Origin: CAVWDI01 sp046259385
Lineage (GTDB): Bacteria > Chloroflexota > Anaerolineae > Anaerolineales > UBA4823
DNA: 56,004 nucleotides
Reading direction: 5' to 3'
Assembly (NCBI GenBank): GCA_046259385.1
Contig: JBJYWI010000143.1
Location: 1-56,004 of the forward strand
This document shows positions 17,981 through 26,691 of the stretch, in pieces. Below the pieces are notes generated by a model. That model saw only the letters and a list, made by a program, of their open reading frames with translations, was not told the DNA's origin and did not search any database. The position numbers were made by a program, and so were the translations under genes. Each line of letters begins with the position of its first letter. Within the stretch, counting starts at the first letter, position 1.

Positions 17981-18230
17981 AAGTTAGCGCATGGACCAGT
18001 TTTAAACTGGTTGACGAGGAAGAGGGTTCCTATTCGCAAGAATAGGCTAACCGGCGCAATCTTATTTTGGAGAAGAACCGGGAAAATCGAAAGATCAGCG
18101 GAAGCCCTCCGGGTGGACCACTACCCGATCCTTTCCCTCCGAACTAACTCCTTGACAATGCCAACCTGGTAACTGGATGGACAAAAACCTGGAGAGTGGT
18201 GAAAAAGGCTCGCAGAGGTAAATGCGTACC
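17981..18230 (+). ncRNA. glmS ribozyme (GlcN6P-responsive self-cleaving leader)
   Basis: The 5' core reads TTAGCGCATGGACCAG, equivalent to the family's cleavage region A/GCGCC-GGAC, with predicted cleavage between A17986 and G17987. The P2 arm CCAGT/ACTGG, the invariant TTGACGAGG (18011-18019) and GAGGG follow. The matching 3' element GCGGAAGCCCTCCGG lies at 18099-18113. The remaining P3/P4 region runs to about 18230, so the 3' border is approximate. The segment between GACGAGG and GCGGA is about 80 bases, much longer than in the Bacillus ribozyme. It holds a 7-bp hairpin with a GCAA loop (18029-18046). The RNA sits directly before glmS, as the family requires. Glucosamine-6-phosphate would trigger cleavage and mRNA decay. 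Confidence 0.85.
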
Positions 18231-18293
18231 ATATATTTATCAGTTTTTGTATAAAAGTAAATATAAACCTAAAAATCGGAGGGAACTCAAATT

Positions 18294-20138
18294 ATGTGTG
18301 GCATAGTTGGATATATTGGGTCGCGCGAAGCGACTTCTATTATCCTGAATGGATTGAAACGACTTGAATACCGCGGTTACGATTCGGCTGGTTTAGCAGT
18401 CATTCAAAATGGCAATATCGAAATCAGGCGTGAAGCAGGAAAACTGGATAATCTGGAACAGCTTGTAAAAACTGATCCAATTGCCGGCAAGGTTGGCATC
18501 GGACATACTCGTTGGGCCACTCACGGAGAACCCAGCGCCCGTAACGCTCACCCACACCTGGGATCAACTGGAAAAGTGGTGGTCGTTCACAATGGGATCG
18601 TTGAGAATTTTCTTGAACTACGGGAGGAATTAAACACTGAAGGTGTGGTGTTTCAATCTGATACAGATACCGAAATTATTGTTCACCTGATTGAAAGATA
18701 CTTATCGACAAATAACAATCTTGTGAATGCATTCCGGATGGCACTCACACACATCAAGGGAGCCCATGGCATTGTCGTTCTTTCCTCATCAGAACCTGAA
18801 AAAATTGTCGCAGCCAGGATAGGAAATGCTGGAGGTGTTGTTATTGGCTTTGGTGCAGGTGAAATGTTTATTGCTTCAGATCTACCGGCGATTCTCGAAC
18901 ATACCCGTAAAGCGGTATTTTTGGAATCCCAGCAAATCGCAGAAGTTACTTGGGATGGTTTACATTTATACTCACTGACTGGTAACCAAATCCCGTTCGA
19001 TATCCAGCAGGTTGCCTGGGATCCCGTCGCAGCTGAAAAAGGCGAATACCGTCATTTCATGGAAAAAGAGATTCACGAACAAGTTCGATCGCTTACCGAT
19101 ACTATCGCAGGAAGAGTTGATACAGATAATGGGTATACAATCAGACTTCCGGAATTAAATCTGGAAACTGATTTTGCGGACCGGATAAATAAAATATTCA
19201 TTACAGCTTGCGGCACTGCATTCCATGCTGGAATGGTAGGTAAGTATCTCATAGAAAAAATTGCAAAAATCCCGGTTGAAGTAGATATCGCCTCTGAATT
19301 CAGGTATAGAGATCCCATCATAAATAAAAATGATGTTGTTCTTGTCGTAAGTCAATCGGGGGAAACTGCGGATACCCTCGCGGCTATGGAAGAGGCTCGA
19401 AATAAAGGTGCAACATTATGGTCGGTTGTTAATGTGATCGGCTCGCAGGCAATGCGTATTGCGGACGGTTATATTTCAATGCAGAGCGGTCCCGAAATTG
19501 GTGTGGCTTCAACAAAGGCTTATACAGCGCCTTTAGTCGATCTTTATATGCTCGCAATTCTGCTTGGGGATTGCCGGGGGATAATTGACAGTAATACACG
19601 AAGAGATCTAATTTCCGATTTAAGAAAAATACCCGATCTTGTAAGCCGCTGTCTGGATCATGAACCAGAAATTGAACATCTGGCTTATAAATTATTAAAT
19701 GTTAATCATTGTCTTTATCTTGGACGTGGAATAAATATGCCTACTGCATATGAAGGCGCTCTTAAATTAAAAGAGATTTCCTACATTCATGCAGAAGGCT
19801 ACCCAGCGGGTGAAATGAAGCACGGTCCCATTGCTCTCATCGACAAGGATATGCCCGTAATTGTAATAGCCCCAAAAGACCCATGGTATGGAAAAATGTT
19901 CAGCCAGATTGAACAGGCGAAAGCGCGTGGCGGAACCGTAATCGCAATTGCTACTGAAGGAGATAGGCGCATTTCAGATATCGCAGACCATGTGATATGG
20001 GTTCCGGATACCCCCTGGATGCTCAGCCCTGTGACAAACGTTATCCCACTGCAATTGCTTGCATACCATATCGCTTCTCTGAGAGGTCTGGATGTTGATC
20101 AGCCTCGTAATCTCGCGAAATCTGTTACTGTAGAGTGA
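18294..20138 (+). CDS. glmS: Glutamine-fructose-6-phosphate aminotransferase (isomerising)
   Basis: This 614-residue enzyme makes glucosamine-6-phosphate from fructose-6-phosphate and glutamine, the first step towards UDP-GlcNAc and cell-wall sugars. The N-terminal nucleophile is Cys2 in MCGIVGYIG. The glutaminase domain contains RLEYRGYDSAG and GHTRWATHGEPS. Two SIS domains follow, with SQSGETADTLAA and GRGINMPTAYEGALKLKEIS, and the C-terminus is the conserved PRNLAKSVTVE. A GGAGGG site lies 10 bases before ATG 18294. A glmS ribozyme occupies the leader, giving feedback control. A strong hairpin terminator follows at 20161. Confidence 0.97.
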   Translation: MCGIVGYIGSREATSIILNGLKRLEYRGYDSAGLAVIQNGNIEIRREAGKLDNLEQLVKTDPIAGKVGIGHTRWATHGEPSARNAHPHLGSTGKVVVVHNGIVENFLELREELNTEGVVFQSDTDTEIIVHLIERYLSTNNNLVNAFRMALTHIKGAHGIVVLSSSEPEKIVAARIGNAGGVVIGFGAGEMFIASDLPAILEHTRKAVFLESQQIAEVTWDGLHLYSLTGNQIPFDIQQVAWDPVAAEKGEYRHFMEKEIHEQVRSLTDTIAGRVDTDNGYTIRLPELNLETDFADRINKIFITACGTAFHAGMVGKYLIEKIAKIPVEVDIASEFRYRDPIINKNDVVLVVSQSGETADTLAAMEEARNKGATLWSVVNVIGSQAMRIADGYISMQSGPEIGVASTKAYTAPLVDLYMLAILLGDCRGIIDSNTRRDLISDLRKIPDLVSRCLDHEPEIEHLAYKLLNVNHCLYLGRGINMPTAYEGALKLKEISYIHAEGYPAGEMKHGPIALIDKDMPVIVIAPKDPWYGKMFSQIEQAKARGGTVIAIATEGDRRISDIADHVIWVPDTPWMLSPVTNVIPLQLLAYHIASLRGLDVDQPRNLAKSVTVE

Positions 20139-20160
20139 GTCTTTCGCTTTAAGAATAGAA

Positions 20161-20203
20161 AAACATCAGTGAGTAAGTAAAGAAAGACACTCACTGATGT
20201 TTT
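20161..20203. terminator. Bidirectional terminator between glmS and the LLM oxidoreductase gene
   Basis: AAACATCAGTGAGT and ACTCACTGATGTTT form a perfect 14-bp stem around a 14-base loop. There are A-runs on one side and T-runs on the other. It separates two convergent genes and can serve both strands. Confidence 0.88.
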
Positions 20204-20223
20204 AAATTATCCTGCAATTATTG

Positions 20224-21222
20224 TCAATCAGCCGCGAAGGTATCAACAAGTAGTTTTACATCTCCTCCGACCGGATATAAAATCGGACATGTGCATCCGT
20301 GATTGCAGTATTCCTCAACTTTTGACCTTGCTTCATCAGGAGTCCCCGAAGCAGTTATGCGATGAATTAAATCTTCAGGGACAAGATGCTTTGCCTGTTG
20401 GATTTGCTCTCTGGTTGCTGGCCATCCTAATATCGACTGGATTTGTTCAACGACGTCCTTAGAAACGCCGGATGCTTTAGCGATGTGTGGCTGCTGGGCA
20501 AGATACTGCGTCAATAATTCTCTTGTTGTATCAATAGCGCGCTCATGATCTAGGTCTACTGAACATACCACCAGCTGGGGACGATCAATATCATCCAAGG
20601 TTTTTCCGGATTTCCGGCCCCCTTTAGCCAATAATTCAATTGCTTTATCGTTATACTCAGGAGGTACACAATAATTCAGCACAACACCGTCAGCAATCTC
20701 GCCAGTAAGTTCCATCATCTTCTCGCCGGTCGCGCCAATCATAATCTCTACATTACGCGGTTCTTTACGGCCATGAACGACATCCAGTTCAATCCCATCC
20801 ACGTGGTGAAACTCACCATGATAAGTAACTCTTTCCATATTTAACAATCGGCGCAATACCTCTACTGTTTCTCGCATTGCCCTCAATGGTTTCTTTCTTT
20901 CGATTCCAACATTTCGCGCTAATGGATCCCACCATGCCCCAATTCCGCAGATGATCCTGTTGGGCGCCAAGTCGTCTAAGGTTAGAAACGTCGCCGCAAG
21001 CAGCCCTATATTCCTTGTCCAGTTGTTTATAACACCTGAACCAATTTTAATTTTTTCTGTCACAGCAGCATATGCAGCCATCGGCACAATGGCGTCTCTG
21101 ACCAGACGTGACTCTGCCTGCCAGACTGCCTCAAATCCACGCTCTTCTGCGTACCTGACATAATCCAAACCATCTCTCAAATCATGCGCATCCTGAAGGT
21201 ATAAAGCCACTCGATCAACCAT
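20224..21222 (-). CDS. LLM-class (probably F420-dependent) oxidoreductase
   Basis: The preferred start is ATG 21222, because AGGAGG is 6 bases upstream. An ATG at 21228 directly abuts that site. The 332-residue protein has the luciferase-like TIM-barrel pattern: LYLQDAHDLRDGLDYVRYAE, GFEAVWQAESR, KIKIGSGVINNWTRN, and RIICGIGAWWDPLARNVG. The late motif NVEIMIGATGEKMMELTGE is typical of methylene-tetrahydromethanopterin reductase-like LLM proteins that use F420. The gene is the last of a run containing cofC, cofD, cofE and npdG, which supports F420 as cofactor. The substrate is unknown. Confidence 0.87.
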   Translation of the reverse strand: MVDRVALYLQDAHDLRDGLDYVRYAEERGFEAVWQAESRLVRDAIVPMAAYAAVTEKIKIGSGVINNWTRNIGLLAATFLTLDDLAPNRIICGIGAWWDPLARNVGIERKKPLRAMRETVEVLRRLLNMERVTYHGEFHHVDGIELDVVHGRKEPRNVEIMIGATGEKMMELTGEIADGVVLNYCVPPEYNDKAIELLAKGGRKSGKTLDDIDRPQLVVCSVDLDHERAIDTTRELLTQYLAQQPHIAKASGVSKDVVEQIQSILGWPATREQIQQAKHLVPEDLIHRITASGTPDEARSKVEEYCNHGCTCPILYPVGGDVKLLVDTFAAD

Positions 21223-21271
21223 ATCCATCCTCCTGAAATATCTTATACAAAATCCTCAATTTTTTTCACCA

Positions 21272-21895
21272 TCAATAATTATCCCTTGTCGTAAAAGTTG
21301 ACAACTTCTCGCTAACCAGCTGTAGATCTTCTGGCAGGTCCATATCCAAGCCCAAAGAAGGTAATTCGCAGATTTCAAGCCGCGCACCTGCAGCAACCGC
21401 CCTGCACTTGTGCTTTTCAAAGGAATCTTTACCGAACTCATAATCAATCAAACCCGCAGGGGAGATAAGTAGTCCATTTGTTCCTTCTCTTTTGTGATCA
21501 GGAGCAATAACAACCACCGGTGGATCTACAGCTTTTTCTATCAAGGCATAAACGTCTTCTCGTGTTAGCAGCGGAAGATCGGCTGGAATGACCAGCACTC
21601 CCCGAGTTGAGAAATTTTTCACCACCATCGTCGCTCTCACCAGTGCAATATTTAACTTAGGTGCACCATCTTCCTGAACGGTCAAAGCCCCATATTCACG
21701 TGCGATTGATAGAGCGGATTGATCACGGCTTACAACAAGAACTTTTTCGATTTCAGAAATTCCCTGGAGGGTTTCCAACGTATGTGACAACAAACGGCTG
21801 TTAAGATCAGTCCGTTCATCGGGGCTTAGAATTCCAGCCAATCTCGATTTTCCTCGCCGTAATGGTTTCACCGGAACAATTGCCCAAAATGTCAT
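21272..21895 (-). CDS. cofC: 2-phospho-L-lactate (or phosphoenolpyruvate) guanylyltransferase
   Basis: This 207-residue nucleotidyltransferase has the CofC/FbiD signature: AIVPVKPLRRGKSRLAGIL at the N-terminus (GTP binding), followed by VLVVSRD, VLVIPADLPLLTREDV and APDHKREGTNGLL. CofC makes the GDP-activated three-carbon unit that CofD joins to FO in coenzyme F420 synthesis. Whether lactyl phosphate or PEP is used cannot be read from sequence. An AGAAGG element precedes ATG 21895. It sits between cofD (136 bases upstream) and the LLM oxidoreductase (43-49 bases downstream). Confidence 0.93.
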   Translation of the reverse strand: MTFWAIVPVKPLRRGKSRLAGILSPDERTDLNSRLLSHTLETLQGISEIEKVLVVSRDQSALSIAREYGALTVQEDGAPKLNIALVRATMVVKNFSTRGVLVIPADLPLLTREDVYALIEKAVDPPVVVIAPDHKREGTNGLLISPAGLIDYEFGKDSFEKHKCRAVAAGARLEICELPSLGLDMDLPEDLQLVSEKLSTFTTRDNY

Positions 21896-22031
21896 AAGAT
21901 TCGCATCCTTCTACTGTCAACTGAAATACAAGATATTTATTAGATTGTAGAATTTTAAATCCGTTTGCATTCTTAATATAACTTAATACTACATAAACCA
22001 ATTTATTAATTTTGTGATTGCCTCTCAGTTT

Positions 22032-22958
22032 TTATTCGCTGGCGAAATTTATTACCTCATCCGCTAACCTCACACGATCCATTTGCGTCTCCATTAGTGT
22101 ATTAGTTGTGAAGGTCTTGATTCCCAATTCCTTGATTTTATTATCCAGTTTCTTATCCACTTCATCATATACAAAACCTGCGAGCATCTCCTTGAAATGT
22201 TCAGCAACCGCAAAAGCGCTCGGTTTTATACCATGCTCTTCAAACATTTTCGCGGCCGGACCTTTAACAGTTCTTCCGCCAATTATTGGCGAAATGGCTA
22301 TAACTGGTTTTTTAACCATAACCGCGTTTCTAATACCCGGCACGGTCAGGATGGGATCCAGACTCACCCATGGATTGGATGGACAGAACACAATCATATC
22401 CGCAGTTTGAATTGCAGAAATAACACCTGGCGCTGGTTTCGCATACTCGATACCTCTAAAATGAATACCCAAAATCTTGGGCTCGCAATTCCTTTTTACA
22501 AAATATTCCTGGAAAGATAATTCTCCCTCATCGGTTAATAATAAGGTAGGGATTTCTGCATCACTCATTGGAATTACACGATCTTTAATTGCAAATGCTT
22601 GGCAAATCTGGAGGGTTACCTGACTGAGAGTTAAACCCTGTTGGATACATCTGCTGCGTTCTAAATGCAAACCCAAATCGAGATCACCAAGCTGGAACCA
22701 GTCCGGTCCACCCAACCGTGAGATTGTTTCCATAGCGTTCCAGGTTTCACCGCACCGTCCCCATCCTGTCTCCGGATTTGCCAATCCCGCAAGTGTGTAA
22801 CAAATAGTGTCAATGTCCGGGCATATCTTCAAACCTAAATGGTTAAAATCATCGCCTGTGTTTACAATCACAGTCAATTCCCCACTTCCAACCAGCTTTG
22901 ATATACCATCCACAAATTTTGCGCCGCCAACCCCTCCAGCTAATGCAACAATACTCAT
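22032..22958 (-). CDS. cofD: 2-phospho-L-lactate transferase
   Basis: I prefer ATG 22958 (MSIVALAGGVGGAKFVDGI), preceded by GGGTGGG. The frame also opens at 22988. The 308-residue enzyme transfers the lactyl or enolpyruvyl phosphate unit to FO, forming F420-0 or its dehydro form. The glycine-rich N-terminus is the hallmark of the family. VIVNTGDDFNHLGLKICPDI, then WFQLGDLDLGLHLERS and FCPSNPWVSLDPIL are conserved CofD/FbiA segments. The gene lies in the order cofE, cofD, cofC. FO synthase genes (cofG, cofH or fbiC) are not in this window. Confidence 0.95.
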   Translation of the reverse strand: MSIVALAGGVGGAKFVDGISKLVGSGELTVIVNTGDDFNHLGLKICPDIDTICYTLAGLANPETGWGRCGETWNAMETISRLGGPDWFQLGDLDLGLHLERSRCIQQGLTLSQVTLQICQAFAIKDRVIPMSDAEIPTLLLTDEGELSFQEYFVKRNCEPKILGIHFRGIEYAKPAPGVISAIQTADMIVFCPSNPWVSLDPILTVPGIRNAVMVKKPVIAISPIIGGRTVKGPAAKMFEEHGIKPSAFAVAEHFKEMLAGFVYDEVDKKLDNKIKELGIKTFTTNTLMETQMDRVRLADEVINFASE

Positions 22959-23058
22959 TTTTCCCACCCGGCTATAAGGTTTTGGCATTTAATCATCTTA
23001 TTAAAGAATACAATCATAAGCCTAGAATTTATATTCGCAAACTATCATCCAATTACAA

Positions 23059-23826
23059 TCAACGAAATAAATCTGTCCCGACCGGGCGGATCAATTCAAT
23101 ATGATTTGCTTCCCGCAAAGGATATGGAAAACCACTGACATGCACTGCTGGCACTCTTTCGTCTGCCTGCCCCATAACAAGTGATGCTGCCGAAGCCAAT
23201 TCATCCGCGGCACCCACTTCTGTGGTTTGGAGAATCCGGCCATACATATCAGCCTTGCCGCGCAGATCGATTAACCCAGGCAGTCCCGAGAACCCAATTG
23301 CTGTTCCAATTGTGCCCAATCGCCATGCACGGCCAAAAGAATCAATTACTAGTATTCCTACCTGTAATCCAAAATGCTGTTGGATACTTTCCCTGATTTT
23401 TTTGGCTGATAGATCAGGATTTTCCGGCAGCAATAAAACTGATTTATCCGCCAAACCACTTTCATTTTTGATATTTGATTGGTCGATCCCAGCATTCGCG
23501 CAGATAAATCCCAAACGATGCTCCACGATCATTAATCCCGGTCGAACACGTAGGATTTCTCTGCTCTCCCGAATGATCAGTTCGACTATTCTAGGATCCT
23601 TCTGTGCTTGTTTTGCGATATCCATCGCTTGAATGGATGGACTTACCTCTGACAGAGCAACATATCGATTTTCCGATTTGGATACAATCTTCTGGGTTAC
23701 AACCAGAATATCAAAATTTTTTAAAAGGATATTATTATCAACTATCGCATTAACAATAATTTTCCCCAGCTTGTCGCCAGGAATAATATCAGGTATCCCG
23801 TATAAGGGAGTTATGATCAGCTTCAT
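23059..23826 (-). CDS. cofE: Coenzyme F420-0:L-glutamate ligase
   Basis: The protein is 255 residues, the size of a stand-alone CofE, without the FMN domain that is fused in mycobacterial FbiB. It adds gamma-linked glutamates to F420-0. Visible family segments are YGIPDIIPGDKLGKII, DILVVTQKIVSKSENR, GLMIVEHRLGFICANAGID, VLVIDSFGRAWRLGTIGTAI and ADELASAASLVMGQ. The first of these, and the ICANAGIDQSN loop, carry metal and GTP contacts in the family. It is placed between npdG and cofD on the same strand. Confidence 0.95.
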   Translation of the reverse strand: MKLIITPLYGIPDIIPGDKLGKIIVNAIVDNNILLKNFDILVVTQKIVSKSENRYVALSEVSPSIQAMDIAKQAQKDPRIVELIIRESREILRVRPGLMIVEHRLGFICANAGIDQSNIKNESGLADKSVLLLPENPDLSAKKIRESIQQHFGLQVGILVIDSFGRAWRLGTIGTAIGFSGLPGLIDLRGKADMYGRILQTTEVGAADELASAASLVMGQADERVPAVHVSGFPYPLREANHIELIRPVGTDLFR

Positions 23827-23923
23827 TTATGGATGTTGAATTCGAAAAATATCAACCCTAAAATTATTTATGATTATGATATTCCCATTCATAATAACCA
23901 GCAGCCAAACAAGAGCAAGTGAT

Positions 23924-24595
23924 TTATCTGCCGAGTCCGGTAATCCTTATGCTGGCACTTTTTACACCATAATTCTTATTAATGTCAATCAATACTGCAG
24001 TAATACCTTCCGCCACGATTGAATTATCAAGGCTTCCGGCAAAAAATGCCCTCATACCACCTGCCTTAGCAAGGTCAATCGTTATATCAGCAGAATCTTT
24101 AGCATCCGAAAATACGAGAACATCCGTGTCGATAGGTTTATTCAAATCCTTTTTCAACGCGTGTGCGGGTACATTCTGAAAGGCAGCAACAACTTTTACG
24201 TCCTGACCCAAAATTGTCTGTGCGATTCTCGCTGCAGACGGCGGATCTGGAGGTTTGGGATCTCGGAAATCTATTCTTGCGGTTGTATCGATCAAAATTT
24301 TTCCTTGCAAATCAAATTTCAGGCTTTCTAAAGCTGCCCGATGTGCATTGTAAACAACCGTGAGAACACAAATATCCGAATTTCTAATTGCATTATTGTT
24401 CTGCATACCGGTGATTGTATCCAGACTCAACTGGGTTTTGAGCCGTTCAGCGGTTTCAACTGCTTTGTTTTCTTCTCTTGACCCAATGATCACCCGGTAT
24501 CCTGCGCTAGCCCAACGCATTGCCAAGCCAGGTCCTTCATTTCCAGTTCCGCCAATAATAGCTATTCTCTCTGGAGATAAACTGCCATCATTCAT
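23924..24595 (-). CDS. npdG: NADPH-dependent F420 reductase
   Basis: I choose ATG 24595, with AAGGTG 9 bases upstream. The frame extends to a GTG at 24604. The 223-residue protein exchanges hydride between NADP(H) and F420. The Rossmann motif is IAIIGGTGNEGPGLAMRWA, followed by GYRVIIGSREENKA, which suits NADP phosphate binding. VVAAFQNVPAHALKKD matches the F420-site segment of Fno/NpdG proteins. It supplies reduced F420 from NADPH or the reverse. It follows ssnA by 31-40 bases and precedes cofE, so cofactor synthesis and reduction are encoded together. Confidence 0.93.
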   Translation of the reverse strand: MNDGSLSPERIAIIGGTGNEGPGLAMRWASAGYRVIIGSREENKAVETAERLKTQLSLDTITGMQNNNAIRNSDICVLTVVYNAHRAALESLKFDLQGKILIDTTARIDFRDPKPPDPPSAARIAQTILGQDVKVVAAFQNVPAHALKKDLNKPIDTDVLVFSDAKDSADITIDLAKAGGMRAFFAGSLDNSIVAEGITAVLIDINKNYGVKSASIRITGLGR

Positions 24596-24635
24596 AATAA
24601 ACACCTTAAAAATGGTCTTTCAATTTTGGTTCTGA

Positions 24636-25988
24636 TCAATAACTAAACTGCTGGTTGTATCTCTCCCAGACACCCGGGACAAGTTCCCGTGCTTTTGCAA
24701 TTATCCTCTCCTCATCTAGAGTAACCAATTCCCTGTCACGCATCAATATTACACCCCCCACAATCGTTGTAGTGACCATACGTTCTTGAAATCCGAAAAT
24801 AATTTGCCATGGTAGGTTTTCAACCGTTAGAGGTGTGTGTGGATGGTAATCAACAAATATCAAATCCGCGTATGCACCTTGTCTTATAACGCCTAACTGG
24901 GATTCTGGAAAGAAAAGGTTTGCAAGCGCTGCGTTGTTATAGATACCCATCTGAATAATGTCTATGGCAGACATTCTGCGTGGATCGCGGTTCCAGACTT
25001 TCTGGAGTAAATAAGCGCACTTCCACTCCTCCCACATGGTATGCGAAAAACCATCAGTTCCAATACCTACCAACGCACCAGAGCGGATCAAACTTTCCAC
25101 ACTAGCAACACCCACACCGTTATTCATATTTGAACGCGGTTGATGGGTTACCCAGGTGCCAGTTTCGGATAACAACGAGCTTTCCTTGGCATCTATATGA
25201 ACACCATGAGCCACAATTGTTTTCGGACCAAGGATCCCGAATTTTAACAATCTGTCCACCACCCGCATTCCAGATTTCTGAAGGCTGTCATACTCATCTT
25301 CCTCATGTTCAGCGACATGTATGTGGAATCCTGTCCCCTCTGGTGCAGCTAGTTTACAGGCTTCAAGTGTATCGTCAGACAACGTCAAACTAGCATGTAA
25401 ACCAAATGTGGCGCTTACGCGCCCTCCTGCAATGTGATCCTGCTCCACCTTCTTTAGAAAGCGAACATTCTCATTTATACCTGCTCGGGCTTTCGCGCGG
25501 CCATCTCTATCGGTTACTTCATAACAAAGCACTGCTCTTAGTCCAGTCTGTTCAACTGCCCTAGCAATTTGATCAAGAGATCCGTCTATGGCATTTGGAG
25601 ACGCATGATGATCGATTAATGTTGTTGTACCATTTTTAATCGCATCAATTAACATTACCATTGCTGAATAATAAACATCCATTTCAGCCAGGGATCTATC
25701 CAGCGGCCACCAGAGTTTTTCAAGAATCTCAGGAAAATCTTTCGGGGCTACACCCGGTATCGCCATCCCTCTGGCAAAAGCCCCGTAAAAATGCGTATGC
25801 GCACAGATATTACCGGGCATTACATATTGTCCGCGAGCATCCACTCGCTCCGCATCCGGGTATCTTCTTAACAGATCAGCCTGAGGACCAAGCTCAAAAA
25901 TCCTATCACCGGAGATAAAAATCGCCTGATCTTCGAGTATTTGATTTGGAATGTCAAATGTAATCACCCGGCTGTTAATAATCAGCAT
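24636..25988 (-). CDS. ssnA: SsnA-type metal-dependent amidohydrolase
   Basis: This 450-residue amidohydrolase has the metal ligands HTHFYG near residue 64, then GFHIHVAEHEEDE, IVAHGVHID and IGTDGFSH. The strings LWWPLDRSLAEMDVYYSAM and TLIDHHASPNAIDGSLD match E. coli SsnA closely (LWWRLDRALDEESLYYS; VIDHHASPAYIGGSL), which separates it from guanine deaminase and from TrzA-type proteins. SsnA is encoded with selenium-dependent molybdenum hydroxylases. Its substrate is not established, and deamination of an N-heterocycle is likely. Here it follows a Nudix gene and an XdhD-like hydroxylase on the same strand. GGGAG lies 7-8 bases before ATG 25988. Confidence 0.85.
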   Translation of the reverse strand: MLIINSRVITFDIPNQILEDQAIFISGDRIFELGPQADLLRRYPDAERVDARGQYVMPGNICAHTHFYGAFARGMAIPGVAPKDFPEILEKLWWPLDRSLAEMDVYYSAMVMLIDAIKNGTTTLIDHHASPNAIDGSLDQIARAVEQTGLRAVLCYEVTDRDGRAKARAGINENVRFLKKVEQDHIAGGRVSATFGLHASLTLSDDTLEACKLAAPEGTGFHIHVAEHEEDEYDSLQKSGMRVVDRLLKFGILGPKTIVAHGVHIDAKESSLLSETGTWVTHQPRSNMNNGVGVASVESLIRSGALVGIGTDGFSHTMWEEWKCAYLLQKVWNRDPRRMSAIDIIQMGIYNNAALANLFFPESQLGVIRQGAYADLIFVDYHPHTPLTVENLPWQIIFGFQERMVTTTIVGGVILMRDRELVTLDEERIIAKARELVPGVWERYNQQFSY

Positions 25989-26022
25989 CCTTCAACTCCC
26001 ATGAACAAAATCTGTGTTGGTG

Positions 26023-26649
26023 TTAATCAAAAATAACAAATGTTTCCTCTTCAAAGTAGTTTCTAAAAGCATCATCGATATGACGTTGTTTAGTGCGTTC
26101 ACCAGAAAATTTCGAAGGGATTTCATTAATTCCGAAAAACCGAACCTGGCTGGTTTCATCACTGATTTTCTCTTCACCGCCCATGATTTCACAGTAAAAA
26201 ACAATCTTGTATGCATGGAATAATTCAAGTGGATCAATACGGTTACCGTCGTAAATTCCGATAACCTTCTTTGCCCTTACAATGAATCCAGATTCCTCAA
26301 ATACCTCCCGCTCAACAGCATGACTAGGCAAGTCTCCTACATCCGCCCAACCCCCTGGCAGCGTCCACCCTTTTTCCTTAATTTCTTCTACAAGCAACAG
26401 TTTATTTTCTTTAAAAACGGCTCCTCGCACATCAATTTTTGGGGTTGCATAGCCTGATTGATTTATTAAGATTCTTAGCATATCCCGCTTATCCAAATCA
26501 GTTTTTCTACTTATAATTTCAGCAGAGATTTCCTGCAATCGATGGTACCTTTGTAGATCGAAATTGTTAGAAGCATAGTGAATACCGGTCTGGGATAAAG
26601 CCTGAATTTCCCTGGCAAGTTCGAGCCAAAATAAATCGTTTGCACCCAT
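26023..26649 (-). CDS. Nudix hydrolase with N-terminal Nudix-associated domain
   Basis: The protein has 208 residues. The first 60 or so (LARE-IQALSQTGIHYA, FDLQRYHRLQEIS) form the small N-terminal helical domain seen in YjhB-type ADP-ribose pyrophosphatase-like proteins. The Nudix box runs GWADVGD-LPSHAVE-REVFEESGF. It fits GX5EX7REUXEEXGU except that the first Glu is Asp. The metal-binding REVFEE core is intact. Such enzymes hydrolyse nucleoside diphosphate derivatives. The gene lies between the XdhD-like subunit and ssnA with gaps of 42 and 34 bases, so a housekeeping role for that pathway is plausible. Confidence 0.88.
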   Translation of the reverse strand: MGANDLFWLELAREIQALSQTGIHYASNNFDLQRYHRLQEISAEIISRKTDLDKRDMLRILINQSGYATPKIDVRGAVFKENKLLLVEEIKEKGWTLPGGWADVGDLPSHAVEREVFEESGFIVRAKKVIGIYDGNRIDPLELFHAYKIVFYCEIMGGEEKISDETSQVRFFGINEIPSKFSGERTKQRHIDDAFRNYFEEETFVIFD

Positions 26650-26691
26650 TTGAATAAAGATTAATTCCTGATTATCAGCAGGTACCAGCCA

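Noticed and set aside
26023..26649. The Asp in place of the first Nudix-box Glu as a sign of an inactive enzyme
   Set aside because: The metal-binding REVFEE core is intact, and the conservative change alone does not indicate inactivity.
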